Source: Camarhynchus parvulus
Lineage: Eukaryota; Chordata; Aves; Passeriformes; Thraupidae
Assembly (NCBI RefSeq): GCF_901933205.1
Contig: NC_044584.1
Span: 16,099,001 to 16,163,000 of the forward strand
Direction: 5' to 3'
Length of the DNA stretch: 64,000 nucleotides
The first letter of the stretch is position 1, and each line of letters starts with the position of its first letter. Shown in pieces: positions 1 through 12,034 of this stretch. The notes beneath the pieces were generated by a model. It saw nothing but the letters and a program-made list of their open reading frames with translations, was not told the DNA's origin and did no database searches. Made by a program: the position numbers and the translations under genes.

Positions 1-1300
1 GGAAACTTCTAGAACTGATGCCTTCCCCACACTTGCTGGTACAGCCTTTAAAGCCCTGTGATACATCAAATAAACAGCCCAGAGCTGGAGTTAAACTGGA
101 TTTTGTCTTTTACATGTTGGGTTTGATTTTCTCTTGCCAGAATGTGCATGGAAAGGCCACGTGTGAAAGTGTTAAAATGAAACCAATGCATGTTTTTAGC
201 CCTGATACTCACAACCTGAACTTCTCTAATGCTACTCTTTTGATTTTAAAACTGAAATAAATGCAAATACGCATCTTTAAAAGCTTTGTGGATCAATAAA
301 TTATCAAAAGAAGAGAGATGAAAATGAGGAATGGAAGGGTTTACCTTGTTTGTTTACCATCAAATCATCCTTAAACAAACACAGGTGGATTGAAGACATC
401 TTATAAATTTTCAGTTAGACTTCTGCTATGGTAATATCCTCAATTAGAAATATAATTCTCCTGTATTTCACTTTCACTGGAACCAGCCCCAGCTCACATC
501 AGGATCTGCAACAGATCCCTCTCTATAGAGAGCAATGGTAGATTTACATTCAAAATATATTGAAAAACATACTTGGGACATGGGAATCTTCTGAAGCACC
601 TGTTAAGGCCAGGAATTCAAATCTGCTCTCTGTGGCTGAAGAAACAATTTAGTCTTTCTGCACCTCTGGCATAACATTTGCTAAGAAATTAATATTTTCT
701 CTGAAATTACTCAAAATTAAAATAATAGGTAGTAACAAAACAGATATCTATTTTTTTTTTGTTTCTAATCTAAGTGGGATCTTATTCAAACCCTGATTTA
801 ACAACAGCCAGACCAGTTTCCATAGCAGACACTCCTGGAGTATCTAGCAAAAAATATGTTTTTGCAAAACTCAACTGGTTTTCTGAATTCACTTCCCCCC
901 ACCTCCAATTTATGATTATCCTGGTTGCCTGTAATTTATTGCCTTAATATTCATCACATTACTTTAAGTCCTTGGAAACAGAATTTAAACCTTATAACCT
1001 GGTACAACACATACAATTCTCCTGGGATTCAAGAACAAAATGTATATTGGTGTTGCCATAAAAGCCTGTAAAAAATGGAATAAACCAACTCAAGATTTAG
1101 CTAACCACTACATACCTTCTAGCCATTTTGTAAATGAGTAAAAGAATTGTTCTAACTCTGGTTTACAACTACTTCAGGCTCAAGGTTCTTTAAAAAACAA
1201 AACAAAACAACACAAAAGAACCTTGCACATGAATAGGAACAAACCAACACACTGCAAAATAATGTGATGTCTGTGAAACAAAAGGTGACCATTGGGCAGA
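1..1300. other. A+T-rich spacer, no gene seen
   Basis: This stretch has frequent stops in all frames and only short chance reading frames. It contains short homopolymer runs, such as a T run near 750-760, and no recognisable exon, RNA gene or mobile element until the CR1 remnant that follows. Very old, heavily diverged repeats could be present and would not be visible by eye. Confidence 0.6.
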
Positions 1301-1351
1301 AGTTGGACTCTGTGATCTTGGAGGTATTTTTCAACCTTAGTGATTCTATGA
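1301..1351 (+). mobile_element. Degraded CR1 LINE 3' end
   Basis: The segment follows the conserved 3' terminus of avian CR1 retrotransposons. It reads GTTGGACTCTGTGATCTTGG, then a diverged form of the usual GGTCCCTTCCAACC block, and closes with TGATTCTATGA, the terminal CR1 octamer motif. Only about 50 bp is recognisable and the central block has drifted, so this is an old 5'-truncated copy. CR1 moves by target-primed reverse transcription and commonly leaves fragments this short. The plus strand is set by the position of the terminal motif. Confidence 0.7.
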
Positions 1352-1627
1352 ATATAAAAAGCAAACAAAAAAGAATGGGCTATTGATTAGTTTGTCCAAA
1401 TCTTGTAATTTGAGTGTTTTGAGAATTAAACCTGTGCCATCTTCTAACACAAAAGAACGGGGGAAGAAAAATATGTCAAAAATCATTATGCCTTTTTAAA
1501 AATTCATAATTGTACCACAGTCTAATGTTGTGAAAGCTGGCATGAAAAGTGAAATGCAAAGTGTTGGTAACAAAGATGTGAGGTAAGGCTATTTTGGTAA
1601 CATTTGGGGGTTTTTTTTGCTAATTTT

Positions 1628-1642
1628 TTGTTGTTGTTGTTG
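1628..1642 (+). repeat. (TTG)5 microsatellite
   Basis: Five uninterrupted TTG units follow a short T run. This is a simple repeat and no function is suggested. Confidence 0.8.
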
Positions 1643-1895
1643 AAACTCTTAAATAATTGAAGAACAGCTATTTAGTACAAACGACAAAAAACTTTTAGCA
1701 ATTAGTGTGTTTATGTTGTGCTTGCAAGGAAGGAACAACATTTTACAGTAATTGCCTTGTAAGAAGGTTATTTTCCAAGCTGCAGTTCCAGCTGCACCAT
1801 AGATTTAATAGATATGCCTGTAATTGTTAAAAACATGACTTTTGCCAATGCTGAAGGCACCAGTGAAATCCAGCAGCAAGAGCAGCAGTGGCACA

Positions 1896-1969
1896 GGTGA
1901 AATGTGTGAGTTGGAAGGTGAAATGTGTGAGTTGGAAGGTGAAATGTGTGAGTTGGAAGGTGAAATGTG
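1896..1969 (+). repeat. 21-bp tandem repeat, about 3.5 copies
   Basis: A 21-bp unit (GAAATGTGTGAGTTGGAAGG plus T) is repeated about three and a half times with essentially no divergence, so the expansion is recent. Because 21 is a multiple of three, the minus strand reads a heptapeptide repeat (PTHTFHL) inside an open frame. That frame is better explained by the repeat length than by a protein: it has no recognisable domain. The array is a candidate length polymorphism. Confidence 0.9.
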
Positions 1970-2957
1970 CCGTACACCCTCCCTCCCCTGAGCTGCTGCT
2001 GGGGGCCAGCACAGCCTGGGGGCTCTGTACCATGGACGTGGCTCACAAAGGTTTTATGGTTTTGTAAAAGATTTAATGTCAAACATTAAATTAATTTAAT
2101 TGTCACACTTCCAGGACTTCTGACTCCTTGGAAGCCCCCAGAGCCAGCCCACTTAAATTTCAAGGCTCCAAGCACAACCACTGTTCAGCTAAGGCCCACC
2201 AGAGAGAGGATTTGATTACAATTCACTTTTGCCACCACAGCAAACCTGCCACTGGTTCAGCATTTGAGATGTAAGGGACAATGCTGCTGAGTGACAATAA
2301 TAACTCAACCACCTTGCCCAGAGCAGGGCACCAGCTAGTTAGGACAAGCCCAGGAGTGAGAAAACATTTAACTCACACTGTTCTCCAGTGGGGACCTACT
2401 GCTACCCACTGGCTGCTTATAATGCTGTCAGACCAGAAAAAATAGCAATTAACACATTATTTGTTGCTATCAAATTTAAAAATTTGTCCAAAACTTATCA
2501 AATTTGTGCTTTTTGTTTCATATCTTGGTTTAATACCCTCACTTTACCCAGAATTCTTTCTGCAGTGCTTCAGTCAAGTCTCAAGGCTTCCTTTGTCTGG
2601 TTCATACCAGGTAGCAACAGGGGCAGAGTCCCTCCAGGGTTTACAGTTTGGGGATTTCAATGAGTTCTGTTCAGCTGCTTTTCCACAAAATGATTTTAAT
2701 GATTTTGCAGCAGCTCACCCCGAGGAACCACATCACACAGCATCTCTGGTCATCCAAATCTTTACAAACCTGAAAGAGTGGACTCAAAGGCACAATTGCC
2801 CATATTCCATGGGTACAAATGTTGCTAAGGAATCTCACATGCACTTCACCTGCTTTTAGAATGTCACTCCAGCTATTCTCTGCTTAGAATGCTAAACCAC
2901 CTCTGAAATGGGTGGGATTTGATCTTCTTTCCCAAAACAAATCACATGCACAAGGTC
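1970..2957. other. Spacer, no gene seen
   Basis: The interval has mixed composition with overlapping plus-strand frames near 2388-2860 that lack domains, plausible splice structure or repeat content. I see no RNA gene or mobile element. Confidence 0.5.
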
Positions 2958-3069
2958 CAGGGGAAGGGAAGGAGAAAGAGAAGCGAAAGAGAAGCGAAGA
3001 GAAAGAGGAGCGAAGAGAAAGAGGAGAGAAGAGAAAGAGAAAAGAAAGAGGGAGAAGAGAAAGAGAGGC
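2958..3069 (+). repeat. GA-rich polypurine tract
   Basis: About 110 bp of almost pure purine, built from variants of GAAGCGAAGAGAAAGAG, with occasional C in GCGA. It opens frames on both strands (Lys/Glu/Arg-rich on plus, Ser/Phe/Leu-rich on minus), which are low-complexity artefacts. Polypurine-polypyrimidine mirror tracts of this length can form triplex (H-DNA) structures and often vary in length. Confidence 0.9.
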
Positions 3070-4046
3070 ACAATACCCACAAAATAAAGAGGGAAATCTG
3101 ATAGTTTTTAGGAAACACACACCAGACAAACTGTCCACAGCAGTGGAACAAAGAAGAAGGCTCTGGAGTTCACAGTAATGGGCACAGCAATTAATAAGAC
3201 ATATAGCACATGGTAAAATCCGTTCTGCCATCTGTGTCAACTGTCCCCAAGTGGGAGCTGGGCATGTTTGCCATGTTCATCAGCATTAGGATTGCTGCTC
3301 CATGCCAAGTCTGATTTCATTGGCTCCTGTTGGTTCCAATGCTAAAAAAAATCTATCAGCATTGCTATTTAAAACTTCTCATAATAATACCAACAACTCC
3401 AAATAGAAAACACAAAACCACATAGTACTGGAAATTTTGCCTAACCTTAGTGCCTTCAGGGCAATTAACACCCTATGTTGTGCTTATAAATTATTTTCAT
3501 CATTGTTTACAAATTATTACATTTATTTAAAATGCTGCATATAACAGGTTATGCTGTGAGAGTGGCAGAAGTAGAGTTACTTCTCTGAAGCATATTTAAG
3601 ATCTGATCCAGAAAAAAGTATAATACACTTCAATTGAAGGTGAACATCAAGATCATGAGCAAAGGAAAATAATATTGTTTCTCTTGAACCCCTAGATAAT
3701 TGCAGGGGGCTTTCTATAGGCTCTCTTCTTTACATCCTCAAATCCCCTGTACTGGCAATGCCTCCAGCAAAAGGCAGGGTGTGTAGCCAGTGCAATCTGT
3801 CACATTATAAACAGTACCTGAGTTATTTCCAACCACCAAGAGCAGTTTGTTGGGCTTGAAAGGACATCTGCCCTCTCTTTGCTTGATGGTGAGCCATGGG
3901 CAAGAGGCTGCAGAGCACCTCCAAGCAAGCCAAGAGCTGGCTGGAGGGCTGCAGGTGCTGCCCCAGGGGTTGGCACCGCGATGTTTGTACCTGCAGCCCT
4001 CCTGTCACCACCAGGAGCTGCTCCTGCTCCTCCTCCTCTGCTTGCA
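3070..4046. other. Spacer with GC-rich patch at 3890-4046
   Basis: A+T-rich spacer to about 3830, then a patch rich in CTG and GCTGCTCCTGCTCC-like runs up to the LTR. The patch opens several overlapping frames of similar length on both strands, a composition effect. No exon is recognisable. Confidence 0.5.
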
Positions 4047-4052
4047 CATCCC
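4047..4052 (+). repeat. Target-site duplication, left copy (CATCCC)
   Basis: CATCCC lies immediately before the LTR and is repeated exactly at 4439-4444 immediately after it. A 6-bp duplication is typical of ERVK-like (class II) integration. Confidence 0.85.
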
Positions 4053-4438
4053 TGTGCTGGTGTTTGCAGGGGTCCCAGGACGAGGGAAGAGATGAGAACC
4101 TTGACTCCATGTTTCAGAAGGCTGATTTATTATTTTATGATAGATATTACATTAAAAGAAAATACTATAACAAAACTATACTAAAGAATGGAAGAAAGTA
4201 TTTCAATCAGAAGGCTAGAAAGGAATAGAAAAGAATGAATAATAAAATCCTGTGGCTGCTCACAGCCTCAACACAGGTGGCTGTCATTGGTCATCAAGTA
4301 AAAACAATTTTACATGTTGGGTAAACAATTCTCCAAATCACATTCCAAAGCAGCAAAACATGGAGAAGCTGAAGCTTCCCAGCTTCTTAGATAAAAAGGT
4401 ACTGGCAAAAGGATTTTTGATAAAATATGTCTGTGACA
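4053..4438 (-). mobile_element. Solo LTR of an endogenous retrovirus, ERVK-like
   Basis: The 386-bp element begins TGTGCTGG and ends CTGTGACA on the plus strand, with the TG...CA ends expected of an LTR, and is bounded by an exact 6-bp CATCCC duplication. On the minus strand it carries a polyadenylation signal (AATAAA, seen as TTTATT at 4126-4131) about 75 bp before its 3' end, a normal U3-R-U5 arrangement, so I place it on minus. No internal gag, pol or env sequence flanks it. The provirus was therefore probably lost by recombination between its two LTRs. The sequence resembles an LTR I recall as common in songbirds; the exact Repbase family is not known to me. Confidence 0.85.
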
Positions 4439-4444
4439 CATCCC
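4439..4444 (+). repeat. Target-site duplication, right copy (CATCCC)
   Basis: Exact copy of the hexamer at 4047-4052, immediately after the LTR terminus ...GACA. Confidence 0.85.
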
Positions 4445-6246
4445 CATGTGCACAGGATCTTGTGTAAATCCACATGCTCCTTTCCCAAGGTAGCTGGGTT
4501 ATCAGGAATAACAGTTATCTAGAAACAGATGAGGATTTTCTCAGTGGCCTCTACCTCAGGAATCATCAGGTGGCTGCTTTCTGCATTTATTCCTGTGGTA
4601 ACAAGAGCTTCAGATGAAATTCTGTCACAATGAGAGCAAAACAAACCCCAGAGAAGGCATGAGAGACATGATTTTGTTTCAGGAGAGAAAAGCCACTTTT
4701 GGCAGCTCCTGTAGGACTTCCCACTTTGTGAGTCACACAGCAGTCACAGGGACTTGTCACAGAATTCTCTTCTGCAGGCACCAAAGGACGACTGTCTTTA
4801 AATCAGACATGTTAAATACACCACATCTTCCCTTCAAAAGCAGCTATATTCTGTAACACCCACACATCCAGAATAAATTAGCTTTCTTATTCAGTGGTGT
4901 CAACAATGGTAAGCCCCAGAGAATAAGGGAGAAAGAGTAATGCTAGCCTATGCCAAAATACTTATTAATTACACCTCCTTTCAGATGCCTCCCTTGTTGA
5001 AACCCTGTTTGGTGCCACATAAAATAAGGAATAACACCTAGTCTTTAATTTATGAGCAATAATTTGGAAATTGCCCTCAATTTTTACCTCCTGTTCATTG
5101 TTCAACAATGCTGTATAAAGGAGGGAGATATATTATCCCTTAAACTTTTCCCTGCACACAGCTCCCTGCTGAACATCAGAGAAGAATCTAATCTAAGGTC
5201 AAAGAGGTGACTGTGCAATGAGATATTTATCTGCTGCCCACCCCCTGAGATGTCAATAGAAGTAGCTGATAGTGTCAGTTGTGACACACTTTCTGCAGCA
5301 GGCATCTGCCCATTACCAGGTGGAGAGAAAACCTCAGCCCATTTCATACATGAAACTGGAGAGCTGTCATCTGGTAACAGATTTTTATTACTACCAGGAG
5401 TGTATTTGAATTCAAAGTAATGACCTGGAAGTACAAAATTCCATATTCTGTAATCCCACAAGCCGTGCAATTCTCCCTCTTCAGTTACTGCTGAATATCT
5501 CTATAGCTTCCTCTGCTGCTCCTGATTTAATATAATGCTATCAACAAACCTCCTTAGTGAACAGGGTCATGGCAAGATTTACAGTGCTTTTGCACAGGCC
5601 TGCAGGTGAATTTATTTTACCCAATATATCCATTTAGATCCATTTTCCCCAGAACATTATTCTTCAAAGACAACTTAGCGAGTTCTTCAGCATCAGATAA
5701 AAGTCAAGCTAAGTGGTGCAAAGATGACAAGGTGTCCTGCGTGACCTTAATCAGAAGTTTAAGTGCAGGATAAAAGTGAGAACTGAACCGAGAGCCACTA
5801 CCCCGAGTGCCTTTTTTTTAAACATCAAGGAGACAAATGTTGCTGCTCAGACACTTTTTTTTTTCTTTTCTCCAGACTGACACCCACAGCATTGAGCAGG
5901 CAAGGATGGGAGCAATATTCTGAGAAAAGCAACGTCACTCACCAAACCTCAACGCACTATGTGAGAAAGCTCAAGGCGTCCTGCAATGACAACGGACAGG
6001 GCATTAATGGGAAAGAATTGGAATTTTTATCCATAGGTTCAGCACACAGTGTGTTACTGAGCCAGCCTAAGCAAGCCCTCACTGCCCTTCCCCTTCTGTG
6101 CCAGACACTCCAACCCCCACGTGTGGTGTCACACGCACAGCCATGGCTCTGGCAGAACCACAACTTCCAAATTATGACAGAGCTGTGGGGTGAACTTAAA
6201 GCAGCTTTGCAGTGACTGTAAGAGAGCTGGAGAGGCTCTGACAAGG
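4445..6246. other. Spacer, no gene seen
   Basis: There is a minus-strand open frame at 5102-5470 (about 120 codons) with no domain, signal peptide or codon pattern I can recognise. The rest is ordinary A+T-rich DNA with T runs near 5812 and 5856. No RNA gene or clear mobile element is visible before the CR1 copy. Confidence 0.5.
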
Positions 6247-6524
6247 GCATGGTGTGACAGGACACAGGGAATAGTTCCCCACTGCCAGAGGGCAGGGATG
6301 GGTGGGATATTGGGCAGGAATTGTTCCCTGGCAGGGTGGGCAGGCCCAGCACAGGGTGCCCAGAGCAGCTGTGGCTGCCCCTGGATCCTGGCAGTGCCCA
6401 AGGCCAGGCTGGATGGGACTTGGAGCAGCCTGGGACAGGAAAAGGTGTCCCTGCCATGGCAGGGTATGGAACAAGACCCTAAAGGTCCCTTCCAACCCAC
6501 CATCCTGTGATTCCATGATTCTGA
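6247..6524 (+). mobile_element. CR1 LINE, 5'-truncated 3' end
   Basis: A 278-bp segment matches the well-known 3' region of avian CR1. In order it carries the GGTGTGACAGGACA block, a GATATTGGGCAGGAATTGTT block, GGTGCCCAGAGCAGCTGTGG, GGCTGGATGGGACTTGGAGC, GTGTCCCTGCCATGGCAGGG and AGGTCCCTTCCAACCCACC, and ends in TGATTCCATGATTCTGA. The order and the terminal octamer repeats set the plus orientation. It covers the end of the second reading frame and the 3' UTR and cannot encode reverse transcriptase. Several open frames on both strands here are shadows of this repeat. Confidence 0.95.
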
Positions 6525-7556
6525 GGTTTAACTCTAATCAAACCCCTGCATAATATCTGTGAGTCAATAAAGTAACCTGGTTTTAGAAAGCTTTTCTTCC
6601 AAATATTTGGCCTCTGGCTTTACAGTTGCAGACAAAACATCAAATAATGAAATTCTTCTTTCCATGCACACTCAACACACAACAGAGCTGATTGGCTTTC
6701 AATATTATGGAATCAAATTACTTGAAGTTACAACTTCTTATTTTATAAAAAAAAACAAGTTGCTGAAAAATAACATAAATTTTGGCACCGTATCAACCCA
6801 ATTAAACCTCCATTCCAGTAGAATTCAAAAACCAGCCAAAAATAATCTAATTGAGAAATCCTAAAACTGGACTTATTCTGTGCAGTGGAGAGAATGACAT
6901 TAAAATGGTTTTAAAAGACCCAGATAGCTAAACAAGATTAAAAAGCATAACTTTACAACCAAAGCAGAGATAAAGAGAAACCACAGAGACACAACTTGAA
7001 GAATGCCCTGACTCTGTGGTGCTGTGGAGGCACTGAGGGGAGGAAATCCCTGAGGAGCAGTTTCAAGAATAGCAGAAGGTAAAGAAAACTCTTCAGCCAG
7101 CCACAAACATCCCTGTACTGCAGAGGGATGCAGGACCCCTCAGCCTCCGGATAGAATTACTTCAAACTTCCCCTGACTTCCAAACTTCTGCAGGGCTTGA
7201 AACGTGGATGGAGAGCAGTCCTGCTAGAAGGGAGCAGCCAAACACAAATTTTATGCATATTCATAGAGCAAATCTGACATTTGGAGCTGCTGGTAGTTGA
7301 AACAGCGATAAAAGAATTGTGAGAGTAAGGAAGAAATTTCACATGGATGAAATAGAACTGACTGATGTGACAGCTTTGATCATTGTTCAGAAGCTGGAAA
7401 ACAAAACTCCCCGAGAACCTCCGCAGAGACACGGGCTGTGCCAAGACCTGGCACAGAAAAGTTTTCTGGGGGACCACAAGTAGGCAGGGAAGAAGTGAAA
7501 AAAGAAGTAAAAGAGGACAGGGAGGAGGCTGGAACTCTGGGGGCCAAAAACTAATT

Positions 7557-7574
7557 AAAAAAAAAAAAAAAAAA
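7557..7574 (+). repeat. A18 homopolymer
   Basis: Eighteen consecutive A residues follow ACTAATT. I see no upstream retrocopy or target-site duplication that would make it a retroposon tail. Confidence 0.85.
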
Positions 7575-9330
7575 CACCAAACTACCAAACTAAAGCACTA
7601 TTTGGGAGGAAACCAGAGGGTTTTATCCAAAAAAATCTTCTTGATCAACTAAGTCTACCAGCAGAAGCAATGCAAACTGAGACAGAGCTCTGTCCTGAGT
7701 GTAAAATTGTCTTCAAGTGAAAGATTATCTATTAAACATATATATAAAACCCTGAGTAATTAAATCCTTTTCATTTTTAACAACAGATAATCAGATTCAG
7801 AGAACATTTAACCTTTTTCATTTAACTTTGGTAATAAAAGAAGCTGAAATGTACTGGAACAGGTTTCTTTTACACTTATTTATGATATGACCTCTTAATA
7901 TATATGTACTTACATGTATATGTTTGTAGGAAATTTGTACATTAGTCAATATTTATCATTCTGTAGTAACTGAAAAACTACCCTACAGTAGATACACAAG
8001 AGAAATCAAACTGAACAATGCAGAGATGAGAAACCTGCTCTGTTTTCAACAATTCCTATTTGTTAGCTTATTTAACAATGATTGAACATTTTGGGAACAG
8101 CTGCCTTGGTAAAGGCTCGACATCCCCAGCCTTCCACTGATGTGCAAGGGCAACAGTGTTCATCCCTCCAGATCTCTCCCCAGTGATATGTCAGAAATTA
8201 TATTCCTGATGTTCACGAATTTATATAAAACACAGTGGGAAAAGGAAACAGAGACACTTAGAAAAGCTACTCAGATAAAAGGGGAGCCTTTTTCTAGCTG
8301 ATAAATGCACTCAGTAGCACATTTCTTTATGTAATCTCTCTTCAGACAGTAGAAGGAAGCCTCTGCAGATTTTTTTTTTTTAAATAGATGAAACATGAAT
8401 CATTTTATCTTTAAATTACATAACACAAATGCAAATTAATCAGTATCCTTAGACAACTACAAAGTTGATTAAGTGGCTCTTAAAGTCAGAAGATACCAGA
8501 ACTGTTGAGCAGTTCTTTTTACATTGGCTGTAACCCTTAATATTTCTCCAAAGCAACATGAGAAAAGCTGGAGACATTAATATCCATTAGAGGGAAAGCC
8601 TGGTAGGGATTTGAGAGTGCTCTGGCTGTGCTGTAATCGATAGGTTACCTGCTCAATAGAGGCTATACATTACTTTTACTCCAAGACAAATACACTGGAA
8701 GTTGTGTTTTGTTTCTGTCATCGAGCAGCTCTTTCTCATCCCAGCTTTTGTTGAGCTTCCCTTCCACAGAGTAATGAGCCCAGGACTTTTTCATGACTAA
8801 GGGGGGGGCTCCATTTTTCAGAAAAATATCTGTCCCTCATCTGACATAAAGCACCACTTAAGGATGAAGCAATGGCAGGAAAGCTGCAATAGAAGCAAAA
8901 AAAAAGGGGAGGAAAAATAAATTCCACTGCAGTGCCTGCTTCTTTAGGGAGTAAGCTATTTAACTCTGATTCCTGACAGAGCAGGCAACTCTGTGCAGGT
9001 AGATAGCCAAGGGTTGAGAGAAAACAAGAACAGGCTGAGAGAGCCCAGAAGCTGGGTGGCAGTGGCAATGTAGACAAAAGATCAGTTTTAAAATGGATGA
9101 AATTAAGAGACTCTCTAGCAGCAATCCCCTCCTCCCCCTTCTCACTTCTCTCCATCTTCCCAGAAGGAAAAATGTGTCTGAGCCCTTCATAACAACATCA
9201 GAGAATTTGGGTGGGGGTTTATGTGTGAGCACAGAATCTGGTTTTAGCTGATGGGATATTTGATGAGGGTTGAATCGTTGACCTGAGAATAAAAGGGATC
9301 CATAACAACATGTTCAGAAATAACTGAAGC

Positions 9331-9451
9331 TGGAAAGCAAAAAGGGAGAGGGGAGAAGGAAGAAAAGTCAAAAAGAAAAGAGAAGAAAACAGAGGGGAAA
9401 AAAAAAAAACCCAGAGGGCTGAGTGGGGAGAAGAAAGGAAAAATAAAAATG
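9331..9451 (+). repeat. Purine-rich tract
   Basis: About 120 bp is nearly all A and G on the plus strand, including an A run near 9399-9409. It generates two overlapping Phe/Ser/Leu-rich minus-strand frames that should not be taken as proteins. It is the second such tract in the window after 2958-3069. Confidence 0.75.
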
Positions 9452-12034
9452 GGTAACATACTACAAAAAGCAAGAGAGGCAACAGATTTACAGAGGAGTG
9501 TGTCCACAACAAATGACACCAATTCCTTGGAATCAGTGCAGAGCTTCGAGTCTCGCACAATTGTCTGTTAGAAGAAAGGATGAACACCTGCATTTATTAC
9601 ACTTCTTCCAAGTAAAAGATCAGATGGGTTAAAGAAGGAAAGCCTGTGTACACAAAAGGTGGAAGAAAAGCAATGGCTGGAAAAGAGAAATATTTGAATT
9701 ATTGAAAACCAGCTCATTATTTTCTCTTGAATACATGATCTCAGTAATGGTTATCTGACATTAATGACCATCTCTCCTATGCAGGCAAAGAGGTGCCTGG
9801 CAATCCACTCAAAAAACCCCTCAGTTAGTTTCCTTCAGCCTCTCCTAGTTCAGCAGGAACTTTTGGCTCTACATTTTCTGGAGTGGGAGCTGCTGGGAGA
9901 GTTCCAGTCATTTCTCTAGGCCAGGAACAACCTGCTTCCAAGACTCAGTGCTGTCCCTCTCTTGCTCAGCAGTGCAGGAACATCCCTGGTGTAATCACCA
10001 GGACCTGCATGTCCTTTATTACAGAGAGCCACGACCACCAGCAAGGGGATCTATTGAAAAGAACCCCATCCTTGGTGCTTGTTTGTGTCATCCTGAAAAG
10101 CACAGCTTATCTGTACCCCTGCATCCTGCCAGCTCACCACCTCACCAACTCCTGGAGATGGGATGGTTAAAAGCTCCAACCAAAAATCAGTTCTAAATTC
10201 CTAAACTAATTAGAAAAACCAACAAAGAGAGGATGGAATATTCCATCGTTATTGCCACTTCCCATCAGTATTTTGATTTATGACCAGCATCTGTAGCAGA
10301 GTACAGCCAGTCTTTTGAAATACCTGCAACCTGAAAGGATTTAATTTAATATGCAGCTTTATTAAGAAAACAAAACCAACTGTGAGCCACTGGGGAGCAG
10401 CATTCCCAAACTGACACCCACCTCTTGCCAGGAGAGATGCAGAGTGCACCAATTCCTCAGATTATTCCTGCCCACACAACATCCTAACTCACCCCCAGGT
10501 GGATGAAAATTACTCCTGGATCAATCGTGATACGTTACAGTCCTTCCAGGATTTGCTGATGCCCCATCCTAGTGTTTTTGTTTAGATATTTTAAGTGTAG
10601 AATGTTATGGTCGTGAAAAACAACTGCAAAATTAGAGAGAATTTGGGGAAATTCTGTAAAATAAAGGGGTTTTAGTAAATGTGCAACAGGCTGTACAATT
10701 GTGTGCTGCAATGTATTTCAAAAACAAAAAACGTTAGCCAGATGCCAAGGACACAAGAACATTGCCTGAGTAAAAGAGAAACCTATCCTTCAGCTTCAAA
10801 AATGCATTTGATAACAAGGGTTTTACTGCCCAAGATGTGTGTCTCCAAGGCAAGATGGAATCCTACAAAAGCAAGCTGAGAGTTGTTCACCAGGTGGAAC
10901 CCATGGAAACTCTCCCTCCTCACCTGTGTCCTGGGAGTCTGGCCCCGGACAGCTGGACAGCCTCACCCTCATATAAAATAGAGTCTATAACTAATAGATC
11001 ATGATAGCATTACTTTTTCTTCTTAAAGTAATAAATAGAATCACAAATACCTACGTTTAAACCTGGGCATCCAAATATTGTGCTTAGCCAAGAGCCAGAG
11101 CTGTTCCCAAAGCATTTTTTCCCCCATGGGTGTCAATCACAATTATCCAGGAATAAATTACACAGCTAAAACACCTTTCACAAGTCCTGTTGTCCTCAAG
11201 AACCATGCTGAAAATGTTATTTTTCTATAACGTTGATTACATGTTTTAATACAAACTTAGTGCTACTAAACAGTGGATTCTGAGGCACAGCTCACTGCAA
11301 GTGATGTTGAATTTCATCCTGCCTGACCCAGTGCTACACGGACAGGTTGGGCTGCACTTCATCTCACTGACAATTTAAACTTTCCTCCCCTTGCTGCTAC
11401 ATGAGCTTTGTGCTTTAGTGTTGATGGTTAAAGGGTCAGCTCCTTTTGTGCACAGCAGGGTGTCAGACTGGAACTGCTGTCGATTATGGCCATTAACCAG
11501 AGGTACAGGCAGACTCAGGGGTGTATTTACTGCTTTTCTTGGAAGCATCCTAAAAATACAGGTCAAGCCTTCTGGCTCCTGCTCTCAAAAATCCTGAAAA
11601 TACACAGGATGATGCCCCATAGCAAACAGTGAATGCAGTAAAAATCCTCTCAGTGACTGCATGTGCTTTCAATATTATTTTACTTATATTTATTCTTGCT
11701 TTCTCTTTCTACTGTCTTCTTTTATGTCCTTCCTTCTGTTATTTCTGACTGGAACTCTACAATTCTCTTTCACACCCTGAGCCAATGCTTTGTTGATGGC
11801 TCATTGTTTACCGCATTTCTGACTTGCATGTCTTCCTACTGCAAAATCAATGCAGTACTTGGATTTAACATAAAAAGTGAGTGCTAACAGAGCTTTATTC
11901 TGTAGCTAATAACAGCCCCATATTATTACTTTTTATGCCCAATAAAAAATGAGAAACTGCCAACTATGGTACCCATGGCAAACTGCAGCCTGAAGCTCAG
12001 AAATAAACCTTAAAAGACAAATAGTATATTGGGC

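Larger units (their letters stand above)
6525..12034. other. Long spacer with simple repeats only
   Basis: The interval has an 18-A run at 7557-7574, T and A runs near 8371 and 8896, a G run near 8803 and the purine tract annotated at 9331-9451. Minus-strand frames at 7157-7588 and 9219-9593 come from pyrimidine-rich opposite strands of purine tracts. I recognise no exon, RNA gene or transposable element. Confidence 0.5.

Noticed and set aside
2912..3178. Lys/Glu/Arg-rich frame resembling a charged coiled coil
   Set aside because: It is a translation of the GA tract, and the opposite strand is equally open.
5957..6503. Several 100-170 codon frames on both strands
   Set aside because: They mostly overlap the CR1 3' end at 6247-6524, which explains the lack of stops.
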